A stretch of 64,000 nucleotides of DNA, taken from contig CAIJRD010000012.1 of NCBI GenBank assembly GCA_903822975.1, positions 682,001 through 746,000 of the forward strand, written 5' to 3'. Source of the DNA: an uncultured Sinobacteraceae bacterium. Its GTDB lineage: Bacteria > Pseudomonadota > Gammaproteobacteria > Nevskiales > Nevskiaceae. A program made the position numbers and the translations under genes. Of the stretch, positions 1 to 8,419 are shown in pieces. A model generated the notes under the pieces. It searched no databases. It was not told the origin of the DNA and was given only the letters and a program-made list of their open reading frames with translations. The number at the start of each line of letters is the position of its first letter. Positions within the stretch are counted from its first letter, which is position 1.

Positions 1-77
1 GCGCCGATTGCAAGACCGATCCGGTGTCGCTTCAGAAACTGCCGGGGAACTCGCATGAGGTCTCGCTATTTTTTTGA
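1..77 (+). CDS. Possible 3' end of an unidentified gene
   Basis: The third forward frame is open from the window edge to a TGA at 75-77 and would encode the last 24 residues of a protein ending in EVSLFF. No start lies in the window and the tail matches no family I recognise. The other two forward frames are also partly open, so the assignment rests only on the plausible residue mix and on the repeat-bearing intergenic DNA that follows. Confidence 0.3.
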   Translation, partial: ADCKTDPVSLQKLPGNSHEVSLFF

Positions 78-382
78 CTGTTGCCCGTGCGGATGGGTGG
101 GTGACGGCCGCGCAGGTTCTCCGATCGCCGCGCGTGCTCGCGCAAACCTAACGGCTCGACGCGCCAAACGCCAGTCTTGCGTCTGGCGTGGAGCGAGCGA
201 GCGGCTACCCTCACGCCATCACGCCATCACCCCATCACCCCATCACCCCATCACGCCATCACCCCATCACGCGACTCACCGCGCGAGCCTCACGACATTG
301 GGTCTGCGCGACAAGCTTTGGCCTGTGCGCTGTCGGGATCGAAGTGTTGCCGCAACCGCGAATCAATGCGGACGCGCTGCGC
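78..382. other. Intergenic stretch with octamer repeats
   Basis: No convincing gene is seen here. It holds a short inverted repeat at 168-189 (arms ACGCCAG/CTGGCGT) that could end transcription from the left, followed by a tandem octamer array. The open frames crossing it are created by the repeat and by high GC. Confidence 0.5.
211..273. repeat. Octanucleotide tandem repeat
   Basis: Seven head-to-tail copies of the 8-bp unit TCACSCCA (S = C or G) run from 211 to 266, with a partial eighth copy after them. The unit is not found in this form at the other repeat loci of the window. There are no spacers, so it is not a CRISPR array. Confidence 0.9.
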
Positions 383-1144
383 CTACACGCGCAGTCCGCC
401 ATCCAGATCGATGCAGCGCCCTGTGAAGAAGTCGTTCTCGAAGATGAAGCGCACCGCATGCGCGATCTCCTCGGGTTCACCCAGGCGCTTCAACGGCACC
501 GGTGCCAGTGCCTGCTGCAGCACCTCGGGCTTCATACCCGCGAGTATTTCGGTGCGCGTGAAACCCGGTGCGATCGTGCCGACGCGGATGCCGTAGCGCC
601 CCAGTTCCTGCGCCCACACCACGCTCATCGCCGCAACACCGGCCTTGGCTGCGCTGTAGTTGCTCTGCCCGGCATTACCGTGACGCGACACGCTGGACAG
701 ATTGACGATGACGCCGCCATTGCCGAAGCGCTGCATTGCCGCTGCCGCCTCGCGCCCGCAGAGGAACACGCCGGTGAGATTGACGTCGATCACCGCCTGC
801 CACTGCGCCAGTGTCATCGTGCCGACCAGCGCACCGTCCTTCACTTTCAGCAGGCGCGCATCGCGCAGGATGCCGGCGTTATTGACCAGACCATCGAGGC
901 GACCAAAGTCGCTGGCGATTTGGGTGAAGGCCTGGGTCACTGCCGCCTCGTCGGCGACGTTGGCGAGGTAGTAGCGCGCCTGACGCCCGTGCGCGCTGCA
1001 CGCCTGCGCAGCCGCCGCCAGCGTTGCGGCGTTGACATCGATCAGGGCCAGCTGCGCGCCTGCGGCAGCCAAGGTTTCGGCGATCGCGCGGCCAATGCCC
1101 TGGCCCGCCCCGGTAACGGCGACGACTTTGTCGGTGAGGTTCAT
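383..1144 (-). CDS. SDR family oxidoreductase, FabG-like
   Basis: A 253-residue classical short-chain dehydrogenase/reductase. The N-terminal dinucleotide-binding motif TGAGQGIG lies at residues 11-18, NNAG at 88-91, catalytic Ser near 151, and the Tyr163-x-x-x-Lys167 pair (YSAAK). Length and motifs fit NAD(P)H-dependent 3-oxoacyl-ACP/CoA reductases. An acidic Asp37 after the second beta strand favours NAD(H) over NADP(H) by family rules, which is inference. It stands alone, with repeat-bearing spacers on both sides, so the substrate cannot be named. FabG itself is possible but there is no fatty-acid cluster nearby. Confidence 0.9.
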   Translation of the reverse strand: MNLTDKVVAVTGAGQGIGRAIAETLAAAGAQLALIDVNAATLAAAAQACSAHGRQARYYLANVADEAAVTQAFTQIASDFGRLDGLVNNAGILRDARLLKVKDGALVGTMTLAQWQAVIDVNLTGVFLCGREAAAAMQRFGNGGVIVNLSSVSRHGNAGQSNYSAAKAGVAAMSVVWAQELGRYGIRVGTIAPGFTRTEILAGMKPEVLQQALAPVPLKRLGEPEEIAHAVRFIFENDFFTGRCIDLDGGLRV

Positions 1145-1186
1145 TGCTTGAGTTTAGACGGCCGACTGCGGCGGGCCTAGCGCGTC

Positions 1187-1239
1187 GGGCATGCGCAATG
1201 GGCCTACGCAACAGGTCTATGCAACGGGTCTAGCGCAAC
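1187..1239. repeat. Imperfect 13-bp tandem repeat
   Basis: Four imperfect copies of a 13-14 bp unit of the form GGGTCTANGCAAC lie between the SDR start and the end of the LysR gene. Copies start at 1187, 1200, 1213 and 1226 and differ by point changes. Confidence 0.75.
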
Positions 1240-1391
1240 GGGCGTTCGACCTGGCGTCTTCGGCACTCTTCGGCACACTGCGGCGCAATGCCGAATGCGG
1301 CCCGCCGTCGATCGAACCCGCAAACTGCGCAGGATTTCGGTTCAGACAGTAATGCTGCGCCCTATTCAGGCCACACACAGCGCCGCTGGTT

Positions 1392-2309
1392 TCACAACAT
1401 CAGCGGCACCCCTTGCACCAGCCGCTTGCACAGCGCGGGCAGGCTCAACTGTTCGATCCACCAGCTCAGCGCGCGGCGCGGGCGATTGCCGATCCAGGCG
1501 AGGTACAAGGTGTTCGGCTCGCGCGGATCTTCGGTGGGTTTCTCGATCAGTCGACCGTCTTCGAGCAGTCGGGCAATCCGCTGGCGCGGCAGCCAGCCCA
1601 CGCCGAGACCGGCACATTGCGCGGCGACTTTCTCGCGCATGCTCGGCACTGCCAGTACCGGCTGCCCAGCCTGCAAGCCATAGCTTCGACTCGCGGCGGC
1701 GCGCGCGGAATCCGACACCGCGACCGCACGATGTGCAAGCCGTTGATCGCGCGTGAGTGCGGTTTTGACTTTCGCCAGTGGATGCTTCGGTGCAACCGCG
1801 AATACCCAATCCATCACACCGAGTTCGCGCCACTGCAGTCCAGACAGCGCCGGCGGTTCATTGGTCGCACCGATCACCAGGTCGGCGCGACCATCGGCCA
1901 AGGCTTCCCAGGTGCCGCCGAGGACTTCGTGGGCGAAGCGCAGTGCGACATTCGAGGCGAGCCGGTCGAACGCAGGAATCAGTTCGCGTAGCGGTGCAAA
2001 GTCGATCACCTCGTCGAGGTGAATTCGCAACTGTTCTTCCCAGCCACCGGCGACCTGCCGCACACGCCGTTCGAGCCGCTCGGCGTCGGCGCCGATGCGT
2101 GCGGCCTCGTCTGCCAGCAACTGGCCGGCTGGGGTTAGTGTCAAACGGTAGCGACGTCGATCGAACAGCAACGCATCGAAACGTGCTTCCAGTTGCCGCG
2201 CGGCGTGCGAAATGGTCGACGGCGCCTTGCCGAGTCGGGCCGCCGCGCGCGACAGGCTGCCGGCGCTGCGGATGGCTTCGATCAGATCCAGTTCCTCGCG
2301 ACTCAGCAT
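1392..2309 (-). CDS. LysR family transcriptional regulator
   Basis: A 305-residue regulator. The winged helix-turn-helix covers about residues 3-62 (the recognition segment includes RLGKAPSTISHAARQLE), followed by a type-2 periplasmic-binding-like effector domain to the C-terminus. The frame is open upstream to 2843, but the ATG at 2309 gives the standard LysR N-terminus (MLSREELDLIEAIRSAGSLS); the upstream stretch is antisense to the next gene. It is divergent from the SDR gene at 2424 with a 114-bp spacer, the usual LysR arrangement, so it probably controls that gene and itself. The effector is unknown. Confidence 0.92.
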   Translation of the reverse strand: MLSREELDLIEAIRSAGSLSRAAARLGKAPSTISHAARQLEARFDALLFDRRRYRLTLTPAGQLLADEAARIGADAERLERRVRQVAGGWEEQLRIHLDEVIDFAPLRELIPAFDRLASNVALRFAHEVLGGTWEALADGRADLVIGATNEPPALSGLQWRELGVMDWVFAVAPKHPLAKVKTALTRDQRLAHRAVAVSDSARAAASRSYGLQAGQPVLAVPSMREKVAAQCAGLGVGWLPRQRIARLLEDGRLIEKPTEDPREPNTLYLAWIGNRPRRALSWWIEQLSLPALCKRLVQGVPLML

Positions 2310-2423
2310 GTTCGGCTCCTTCGAACGAGTGTATCGACGCCACGGTACGTCATTGCGCTCGCGATATTGGAGCATGAGCCACGTCGTTACACCGACATTC
2401 TCAATTCTCGAAGGAGTGCTGCC

Positions 2424-3158
2424 ATGAACCGATTCAGCAATAAACGCGTCCTCGTCACCGGAGGTTCCAGCGGCATCGGCCTCGCCGCCGCAATCGCCTA
2501 TGCGCGCGAAGGCGCCGAGGTGGTCATCACCGGTCGCGATCCGAAAGGCTTGCAGTCGGCACTTGCACAACTGCCAGCGAACGCACGCGCGATCGAAAGC
2601 GATGCAGGCAGCCTCGAGGCTGCGCGCAAGCTCGCGACCGAGTTGGCGTCGATCGGTGCATTCGATGCGGTGTTCGTCAACGCCGGCGTCGCCGAGTTCG
2701 CCAGCTTCGATCAGGTCGATGAGACGATGTGGGATCGCTCGTTCGACATCAACGTCAAAGGTCCCTACTTTCTGTTGCAGGCGCTGCGCCCGCTGCTGGC
2801 CAAGGGTGCGGCGATCGTGCTCAACGGCTCGATCAATGCGCACATCGGCATGCCGGGTTCGTCGGTTTACGCTGCGACCAAGGCGGCGCTCATATCGCTC
2901 GCTCGCACGCTGTCAGCCGAACTGCTCCCGCAATCAGCACGCGTCAACGTCATCAGCCCGGGACCGGTGACCACGCCGCTGCATACCAAGCTCGGCATCG
3001 AAGGTACGGCAAAGGAGGCGATGACCAGCCAGATTCCGCTCGGGCGCTTCGGCACCGCCGAGGAGATTGCAGCGACGGTGCTGCACCTGTCCGCCGCCGA
3101 GTCTGCTTACATGGTCGGCACCGAGGTGATCGTCGACGGCGGCATGAGCCAGCTTTGA
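2424..3158 (+). CDS. SDR family oxidoreductase
   Basis: A 244-residue classical SDR. Cofactor motif TGGSSGIG at residues 12-19, catalytic Ser136, Tyr149 and Lys153 (SVYAATKAA), and the C-terminal VDGGMSQL typical of the family. The start at 2424 is supported by AAGGAG seven bases upstream. An Arg after the second strand (TGRDP) suggests NADP(H). It is divergently paired with the LysR gene at 1392-2309 and followed by a strong hairpin, so it is probably a single-gene unit regulated by that LysR protein. Relatives are often annotated as quinone or aldehyde-tolerance oxidoreductases; the substrate is unknown. Confidence 0.92.
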   Translation: MNRFSNKRVLVTGGSSGIGLAAAIAYAREGAEVVITGRDPKGLQSALAQLPANARAIESDAGSLEAARKLATELASIGAFDAVFVNAGVAEFASFDQVDETMWDRSFDINVKGPYFLLQALRPLLAKGAAIVLNGSINAHIGMPGSSVYAATKAALISLARTLSAELLPQSARVNVISPGPVTTPLHTKLGIEGTAKEAMTSQIPLGRFGTAEEIAATVLHLSAAESAYMVGTEVIVDGGMSQL

Positions 3159-3166
3159 GCGTCCGG

Positions 3167-3198
3167 CATCCGTCGCAGTGTTCGCACTGCGACGGATG
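3167..3198 (+). terminator. Hairpin after SDR gene
   Basis: A perfect 14-bp stem (CATCCGTCGCAGTG / CACTGCGACGGATG) with a TTCG tetraloop begins nine bases after the SDR stop. There is no T-tract, so it may act as a weak or Rho-assisted terminator or an mRNA-stabilising hairpin. Confidence 0.55.
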
Positions 3199-3302
3199 GT
3201 TGCGCGGGACTCGGCGGCAATCGATCTCCACTCGATGGCCCGGAACAGGCACTACGGCGCCTGCGGCGGACCCAGGCAATTAATGCGGTAATGCCGGTTC
3301 GC

Positions 3303-3788
3303 TCAGCCAGCCCCGCGCGGCGGCGGTGCGTAGCGCGGCGGCGCCACGTTCGACGGCGGCGCGAAATTCGGCACCTGATTGCCTTTCGAATACATGCACT
3401 GCTCGTAGGTCAGGTCGTAGCGGTACTGCAGGTAGCTCGACGACCGATTGCCGTAATCGCTGCCGACGGCGGCACCGGCCAGCAGGCCCACTCCGGCGCC
3501 GATGCCGGCAGCGCCTGCGGATTGACCAATCAAGGCGCCGGACGCCGCACCGATGGCCGTGCCGGCCACCGCGCCGGTCGCAGTGCCGTTGTTGTTCGCC
3601 GCACCGGCTTGCTGCCCGCCGATCTGCTGCTGCGCGTAGCCGCGACACATCTGGTCTTCGGACTGGAACACTTCGAACGGTTTGTACGGCGCCGGCATCA
3701 CGGCGACGGTGGGCTCGTACGGCATTTCGACACAGGCGCCGAGCAGACTCGCGGCGGCCAGAGCGGCAACGCGCAAAACGTGTTTCAT
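3303..3788 (-). CDS. Glycine-zipper lipoprotein
   Basis: A 161-residue probable lipoprotein: charged start, hydrophobic segment and lipobox LLGAC with Cys19. The middle (about residues 70-115) is a glycine-zipper stretch of small residues with repeated AxxG spacing (GAVAGTAIGAASGALIG), as in outer-membrane-associated zipper proteins such as those of the SlyB/YMGG class. The C-terminus is proline rich. Two further cysteines (in QMCRGY and EQCMY) could pair in the periplasm. It is the last gene of a minus-strand run of envelope proteins. A role in outer-membrane integrity is inference from the family. Confidence 0.85.
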   Translation of the reverse strand: MKHVLRVAALAAASLLGACVEMPYEPTVAVMPAPYKPFEVFQSEDQMCRGYAQQQIGGQQAGAANNNGTATGAVAGTAIGAASGALIGQSAGAAGIGAGVGLLAGAAVGSDYGNRSSSYLQYRYDLTYEQCMYSKGNQVPNFAPPSNVAPPRYAPPPRGAG

Positions 3789-3894
3789 GGGCGGAACTCC
3801 GGGATCAGACGAACGGAATCGGTGGCGAGCGCAACGCTGTTGGCAACACTTGGCGCAACGCTGTTCTCAACAGTTTCGGCGCCGCGCCTGAGGT

Positions 3895-4983
3895 TCACGG
3901 CGCCGCATCGCCGCCGGACGGCGGCAGTGGCTGCAGGGCTTGATTGCCGGCCGGAGCGGCATAGCCCTGTGGCGGTGGCGCGATCGGTACGTTCTGGTAG
4001 GTGCCAGCGGGTGCGGCGCCCGGATCGGTCGGCGTCTGGTCATCGCCGTTGCCGTCTTCGGGGTCCGATGCGGACGGCGGCTGCGATTGTGAATACGGGG
4101 ACGTCGCCTGCTCCGGATCCGCATCGCCCGGTTGTTGCGAATAGGCGGGCTGGTCCGGATTGGACGGTTGTTGTGGATAGCCCGGTTGTTGTGGATAGCC
4201 CGGCTGTTGTGGATAGCCCGGTTGCTGCGGATACGCCGGCTGTTGCGGTGCCGGCGGCTGCGCGGGCGCGGGCGGATAGCCCCGTGGATCGGCTTCGCCG
4301 TAGCCACCTTGCGGTGACTGTGGCGACTGCGGCGTACCTGGATAGCCACCGCCCGGCGGCGCCTGCGAATACGGTTGCGGCCGGTTCGGCGAACCCGGTC
4401 CGCCGCTCTGAGGCGCGCTCGGCAACTCAGTCGGCGGCGGCATCCCGCCACCCGGGTTCGGTGCCGGTGGCAAACCTGCGCCGGCGGGGTCAGACGGTGC
4501 CGAGGCGGCAACCGCCTGCCAGGGTTCGGGGCACTGCTTCACGTAGGGGTAATAGCCCTGAAACGTCGGACACCAGTACCAGACCTGCGGCATCTGCGCA
4601 TCAGGCGCAGGCGCCGGCAGCGTCACGCTCGGCGCGACCTCGGCTGCGTCCGGACCGGGATAAATCGGCGCCGGATACAGCAGCCAGGGCCCGGCGCCGG
4701 CCCACCACCATCCGTAATAGCCGCCGTAGTTGCCGTGATACCAGTAGCCGCCATTGAAGCGTGGACCGCCGCCGTAGCCGCCCGGTCGACCGTAGTAGCC
4801 GCCGCCCGGATGCCCGTAATAGCCACCACCGGGATGGCCGTAGCCGCCGCCGTGCGAAGGACCGCGACCGCCGCCACCGTGGTCGTCGGCGCTCGCCAGC
4901 GACGCACCGCCGAACGCAGACAGCAATAAGGTGCCGGTCAGAACGGCCTTGCAGCCCGCAACGCGGCGCAGTTGTTTTGTCAT
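3895..4983 (-). CDS. Secreted Gly/Tyr/Pro-rich repeat protein
   Basis: A 362-residue secreted protein of low complexity. A Sec signal peptide occupies about residues 1-33. It is followed by a Gly/His/Tyr-rich region with HPGGGYYG repeats, then a compact segment VWYWCPTFQGYYPYVKQC...WQAV, and a long Pro/Gln tail with tandem YPQQPG units (nucleotides about 4140-4250). The start at 4983 is chosen because the upstream extension lacks a signal sequence. The Cys-bearing segment is shared with the OmpA-like protein encoded just upstream (5031-5795). Its function is unknown; an envelope or surface structural role is inferred. Confidence 0.8.
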   Translation of the reverse strand: MTKQLRRVAGCKAVLTGTLLLSAFGGASLASADDHGGGGRGPSHGGGYGHPGGGYYGHPGGGYYGRPGGYGGGPRFNGGYWYHGNYGGYYGWWWAGAGPWLLYPAPIYPGPDAAEVAPSVTLPAPAPDAQMPQVWYWCPTFQGYYPYVKQCPEPWQAVAASAPSDPAGAGLPPAPNPGGGMPPPTELPSAPQSGGPGSPNRPQPYSQAPPGGGYPGTPQSPQSPQGGYGEADPRGYPPAPAQPPAPQQPAYPQQPGYPQQPGYPQQPGYPQQPSNPDQPAYSQQPGDADPEQATSPYSQSQPPSASDPEDGNGDDQTPTDPGAAPAGTYQNVPIAPPPQGYAAPAGNQALQPLPPSGGDAAP

Positions 4984-5030
4984 TCGCGGTTTGTCATTCG
5001 GATTCGATCCGGTGGTCCATTCAACTGACG

Positions 5031-5795
5031 TCAACTGACGATGACGTCGACGCGGCGATTCTGTCGGCGCCCGTCCGACGTGGCATTGCTGGCGAGCGCG
5101 CCGGCTTCGCCGCGACCGACTGCGGTGATGCGATCGGCAGGCACGCCGTGGGCGACCAGATAGCGCTTCACCGCCTCGGCACGCTGCTGCGACAGCGCGA
5201 GGTTATCCGCAGCGCGTCCGCTCGCATCGGTATGTCCTTCGATCACGAGGTGCCGGTTCGGTTCGCGCGCGATCGATGCGATCAAGGTATCGAGTGTCGC
5301 GGTCGCCGCCGGCGCCAGTTCGGCGCGCCCGACTGCAAACAACACGTCACCAAGGCTATAGGTCACGCGGCCCGCAGGCGCGGGCGCCGGCGGTTGTTGC
5401 GTGGCCGTCTGTTCCTGCGCCGGCACCGCTTGCCAACCGTTCGGGCATTCCTTGACGTAAGGGAAATACGTGCGCGACGCCGCGCAGTAGTACCAGTACG
5501 CGGCCGGCGCCTGCTGCACGGTAACCACCGGCTGTGGCGCTTCGTAGACCACGGTCGGCGGCGGATAGTAATAACCCGGCGCGTAATAGTAAGGATCGTA
5601 ATAGTACGCACGCGGCGGCCCGTAATAGCCCGGACCATAGCCTGGGCCGTAAGCGGGGCCGTAGTAGCCACCGATCGGCACGCCGACGCCGATGCCGACA
5701 CCGACGTGGGTGTGCGCCGAGGCGCGTGGCGCGATCGCCAACACGCTGGCGCCAAGTAGCAGCGCCGCGACGGGAATGAGGATGCGTAGGTTCAT
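5031..5795 (-). CDS. OmpA-family peptidoglycan-binding protein
   Basis: A 254-residue envelope protein. A signal peptide spans about residues 1-27, then a Gly/Tyr/Pro-rich stretch, then the short segment YWYYCAASRTYFPYVKEC...WQAV, then a C-terminal OmpA-like domain (about 145-254) that opens with a VLFAVGRAEL strand and carries the diagnostic IEGHTDASG, LSQQRAEAVKRYL and NRRVDV motifs. It should anchor to peptidoglycan from the outer-membrane side. The start at 5795 gives the signal peptide; the longer frame does not. It probably belongs with the secreted protein 3895-4983, whose start lies 47 bases downstream of this stop. Confidence 0.9.
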   Translation of the reverse strand: MNLRILIPVAALLLGASVLAIAPRASAHTHVGVGIGVGVPIGGYYGPAYGPGYGPGYYGPPRAYYYDPYYYAPGYYYPPPTVVYEAPQPVVTVQQAPAAYWYYCAASRTYFPYVKECPNGWQAVPAQEQTATQQPPAPAPAGRVTYSLGDVLFAVGRAELAPAATATLDTLIASIAREPNRHLVIEGHTDASGRAADNLALSQQRAEAVKRYLVAHGVPADRITAVGRGEAGALASNATSDGRRQNRRVDVIVS

Positions 5796-6048
5796 GGCCT
5801 TGCTGCCTGGTGGAAAAGAACTGCTCGGCGACGGCTTTCGTCTGCGAACGCTACGGCGGCGGAAACATTCGGCCGAGATGCGCGAAATGCGTGTACGCAC
5901 GCCAACCCGCGCTTACCGTTTGCATCCGCACCTCTGCCGTCACACTCGCAACGATGCTGACGAGCTTCGTTGAGCTTCGATCCCGGCACATGAATGACAC
6001 CTGAACGCCGCCGGTCGTGCCGGCCGCGAATTGCCGTTTTACCCTTCT

Positions 6049-8049
6049 TTACTGCAGCAAGCGGCTGCCGCCGTATTCGCCTGGGATGAAGATCGGCAAC
6101 TCGACATTGCTCAGCGTCACCGCATAAGGATTGGGCAATGCCAGCGACGACAGGTTCAACGTGGAGGTAATCGGCGGAATGCTTACCCCGAGCGCGTAGT
6201 CGATCGTGCCGATCGCGCCCGGCACCAGGTTGGCGCTGACGATTGCGGCGTACTGCACGTGCTGCGGGTAGAACAGCAGACCGACGACATCGCCCTTCTG
6301 CAGACGCTCGCCGACGCCCGGGAGCAGCACGGCCGTATCGTTGGTGTTGCGGTTGTTGGTGTGATCGCCGGCAACGAAGCCGCTGACTTCGTCGTCGACC
6401 AGGAAGGTCTTGCCGCCGCGCTGGATGCCGACGCCGATGTACGCCACCGCGGTCTGGACCGCCGGCTGGCCCTGCGTGACGCTGAGCTTCTCGATGCGCG
6501 GTGAACCGGCAATGACTGCGCCATCGCCGGTGATCGTCGTCACCGGTGCGAACACCGGCGCGATGGTGCCGACCGGTACGCTGGCGCTGAGTGTGGCCAG
6601 CGACGTCGGCACCGCGCCGCTGCCGCTGAGCGAACCGACCGGATAGTCGTCAAGCGCAACGCCGATGGCGGTGCCCGTGTAGGTTGTCGCAATCGGTGAG
6701 ACGGCGGGCGTATCCGCAACCGAAATGCAGACTTTCGGAATCGCATCGAACGTCGCCGAGCCCTGGCCTTTCAGCTTTTCGTCGAACCAGGCGAGGATCG
6801 CGTTGACGCCTTGCGCGGAGCCGCAGTTCGCCGGTCCTTCAAGCTGGCCAGCCAGCGGGTTCATATGGCCGCCTTCGGTGGTCAGCATGCGCACATCGGC
6901 GCCGGTGTTCTTGAAGTAGCTGTAATTGAAATAGGCGTCGTTCAGGTTGAACAGCGTGTCGCGATTGCCTTGCAGAAACAGCGCCGGCACCGCGCGCAGC
7001 TTGGCACTAGACTCGCCGAAGCCCCAGGGCTGCCCGAGTTTTTCCTGCTGCTCGAAATACGCTGCGCTGTGCGTGAAGAAAAACGGATTCAGTTCGGACT
7101 CCGCCACGCTGCGTGGAAACGCGCCAGGCCGCGCCATTGCCGCAACCAGATCGTCGCGGGTGCGAATCGTGAACGCGGTGAGCCCCTGCACACCAACGGC
7201 ATTGCACAGCGTTGCCACCAGCGGCGTGTTGTGCACGCCGAGCGGAATCGCCGCCGAGGTTTTCGCGGTTGCCGCCAGCAGGCACAGCAGACCGTCGAAC
7301 GAAAGTTTCACCGCGTCGCCCGGCAGCAGGCTGTACAGCAGATCGTTCCAGGTGCCGTTCGGCACGATGGTCTTGATGCGCGGATCGAGCGCTGCCAAGG
7401 GCATCTCGAAGCCGCCGCCGTAGCTGTAGCCAATGGTGCCGACATTGAGATCCTTCGCCACGCCGGAGTTCGGTAGCCGCTGGATGTTGTAGGTCGCCGC
7501 GTTGTCGTAGGCCCAGTCGAGGATGCGGATCGCGTCCTGCACCTCGGCGCGCGGATCGATGATGCGCGCATTGGCATCGGTGGAATCGCCATGTCCGCGC
7601 TCGTCGTAACTGATAACGACGTAGCCGTGATATGGCAGTGCCTGCACCAGTTCGTCGATCGACGCGAAGTGCGGATCCATCGGATGCAATGTGCCGTCGG
7701 CGGCAAGCGTCTTCAGCCGGTTTCCGCCGTAGCCATGGCTTTGCAGAATCAGCGGGAACGTATCGCCCGGGCATCGCGCCGGCAGCAGCAGCGTGAACGC
7801 GATGGTCGTGGTCGGCGCCGGATTCGCGGTCGGATCGAAATCGGACGGAATGTCTTCGGTGAGGGTCTGGTTGACGGTTCCGGCCGGCGTGGGATTGGCG
7901 CAAGCCGCCGTAACACCGCCGCCTGCCGTTGACACATCGGGCGAGGAAGAACCGCCGCACGCGACCAAGATCAATGCGAATGACGCGCACACAAGCGCGG
8001 CTTTCGCTGCCGCAGCAGACGCAGCGATACCACCAACACGTTCCCGCAT
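6049..8049 (-). CDS. Lipoprotein alpha/beta hydrolase, Xaa-Pro peptidase-like
   Basis: A 666-residue exported hydrolase. The N-terminus is a lipoprotein signal ending in LVACGGSS (Cys31). The catalytic domain shows YDERGHGDS and the nucleophile elbow GYSYGG, with a later TEGGHM likely to carry the His; this layout fits CocE/X-Pro-dipeptidyl-peptidase-like serine hydrolases. The last ~200 residues form an all-beta domain resembling the C-terminal jelly-roll of that group. A purine-rich GGAG lies near the ATG at 8049. It stands alone between repeat-bearing spacers. The substrate, ester or peptide, is unknown; the location is probably outer membrane or periplasm. Confidence 0.85.
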   Translation of the reverse strand: MRERVGGIAASAAAAKAALVCASFALILVACGGSSSPDVSTAGGGVTAACANPTPAGTVNQTLTEDIPSDFDPTANPAPTTTIAFTLLLPARCPGDTFPLILQSHGYGGNRLKTLAADGTLHPMDPHFASIDELVQALPYHGYVVISYDERGHGDSTDANARIIDPRAEVQDAIRILDWAYDNAATYNIQRLPNSGVAKDLNVGTIGYSYGGGFEMPLAALDPRIKTIVPNGTWNDLLYSLLPGDAVKLSFDGLLCLLAATAKTSAAIPLGVHNTPLVATLCNAVGVQGLTAFTIRTRDDLVAAMARPGAFPRSVAESELNPFFFTHSAAYFEQQEKLGQPWGFGESSAKLRAVPALFLQGNRDTLFNLNDAYFNYSYFKNTGADVRMLTTEGGHMNPLAGQLEGPANCGSAQGVNAILAWFDEKLKGQGSATFDAIPKVCISVADTPAVSPIATTYTGTAIGVALDDYPVGSLSGSGAVPTSLATLSASVPVGTIAPVFAPVTTITGDGAVIAGSPRIEKLSVTQGQPAVQTAVAYIGVGIQRGGKTFLVDDEVSGFVAGDHTNNRNTNDTAVLLPGVGERLQKGDVVGLLFYPQHVQYAAIVSANLVPGAIGTIDYALGVSIPPITSTLNLSSLALPNPYAVTLSNVELPIFIPGEYGGSRLLQ

Positions 8050-8150
8050 CCCTGCACTCCTCGCTTACTTTCTTACGATTTTATGACTGCAATCGAAAGT
8101 ATACGGCGAAGTTGGCACGGTACCTTACAAACGCCAGCCGCCCCGAGATT

Positions 8151-8204
8151 GACTGCAATCGAAGGTCTGCGATCGAAGGACTGCGATCGTAGGACTGCAA
8201 TTGG
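8151..8204. repeat. 14-bp tandem repeat
   Basis: About four copies of the unit GACTGCRATCGAAG start at 8151, 8165, 8179 and 8193 with one to three changes each. A further isolated copy sits at 8085-8098, just upstream of the lipoprotein hydrolase start. Confidence 0.85.
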
Positions 8205-8339
8205 CAGCAGCTACATACCGCGATGGGTCGCTGGTCTCGTCTGCGCCGCAGCAAATTTGGGTCGGCGGCTCGTCTGACTCCTTGCGCGTCACACCAATTA
8301 CTCAGCGCACTCGCAACTAGCGGCGCACGGGCCCCATAC

Positions 8340-8374
8340 AAAATCGGCGCGGACGAGTGCTTCGTCCGCGCCGA
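8340..8374 (-). terminator. Intrinsic terminator of DUF1329 gene
   Basis: A perfect 13-bp inverted repeat (TCGGCGCGGACGA, 8344-8356, and its complement 8362-8374) with a 5-nt loop. Read on the minus strand it is followed by ATTTTG, and it lies 46 bases beyond the stop of the DUF1329 gene. Confidence 0.8.
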
Positions 8375-8419
8375 GAATCATCGTGAGCGCGCGTCGCCTT
8401 TCGGCGCCCGGTCGTTCTG

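Larger units (their letters stand above)
8050..8419. other. Intergenic stretch with 14-bp repeats and terminator
   Basis: No gene is supported. It contains a lone copy of a 14-mer (8085-8098), a tandem array of the same unit (8151-8204) and the terminator of the DUF1329 gene (8340-8374). Confidence 0.6.

Noticed and set aside
211..273. Short repeats considered as a CRISPR array
   Set aside because: Units are 8 bp with no spacers, and no cas genes are in the window.
188..1180. Long open frame antisense to the first SDR gene
   Set aside because: High-GC shadow frame; the minus strand carries complete SDR motifs and the translation begins in the octamer repeat.
4132..4317. Tandem 18-bp repeats considered as an intergenic element
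   Set aside because: They are in frame inside the Pro/Gln tail of the secreted protein and encode YPQQPG units.
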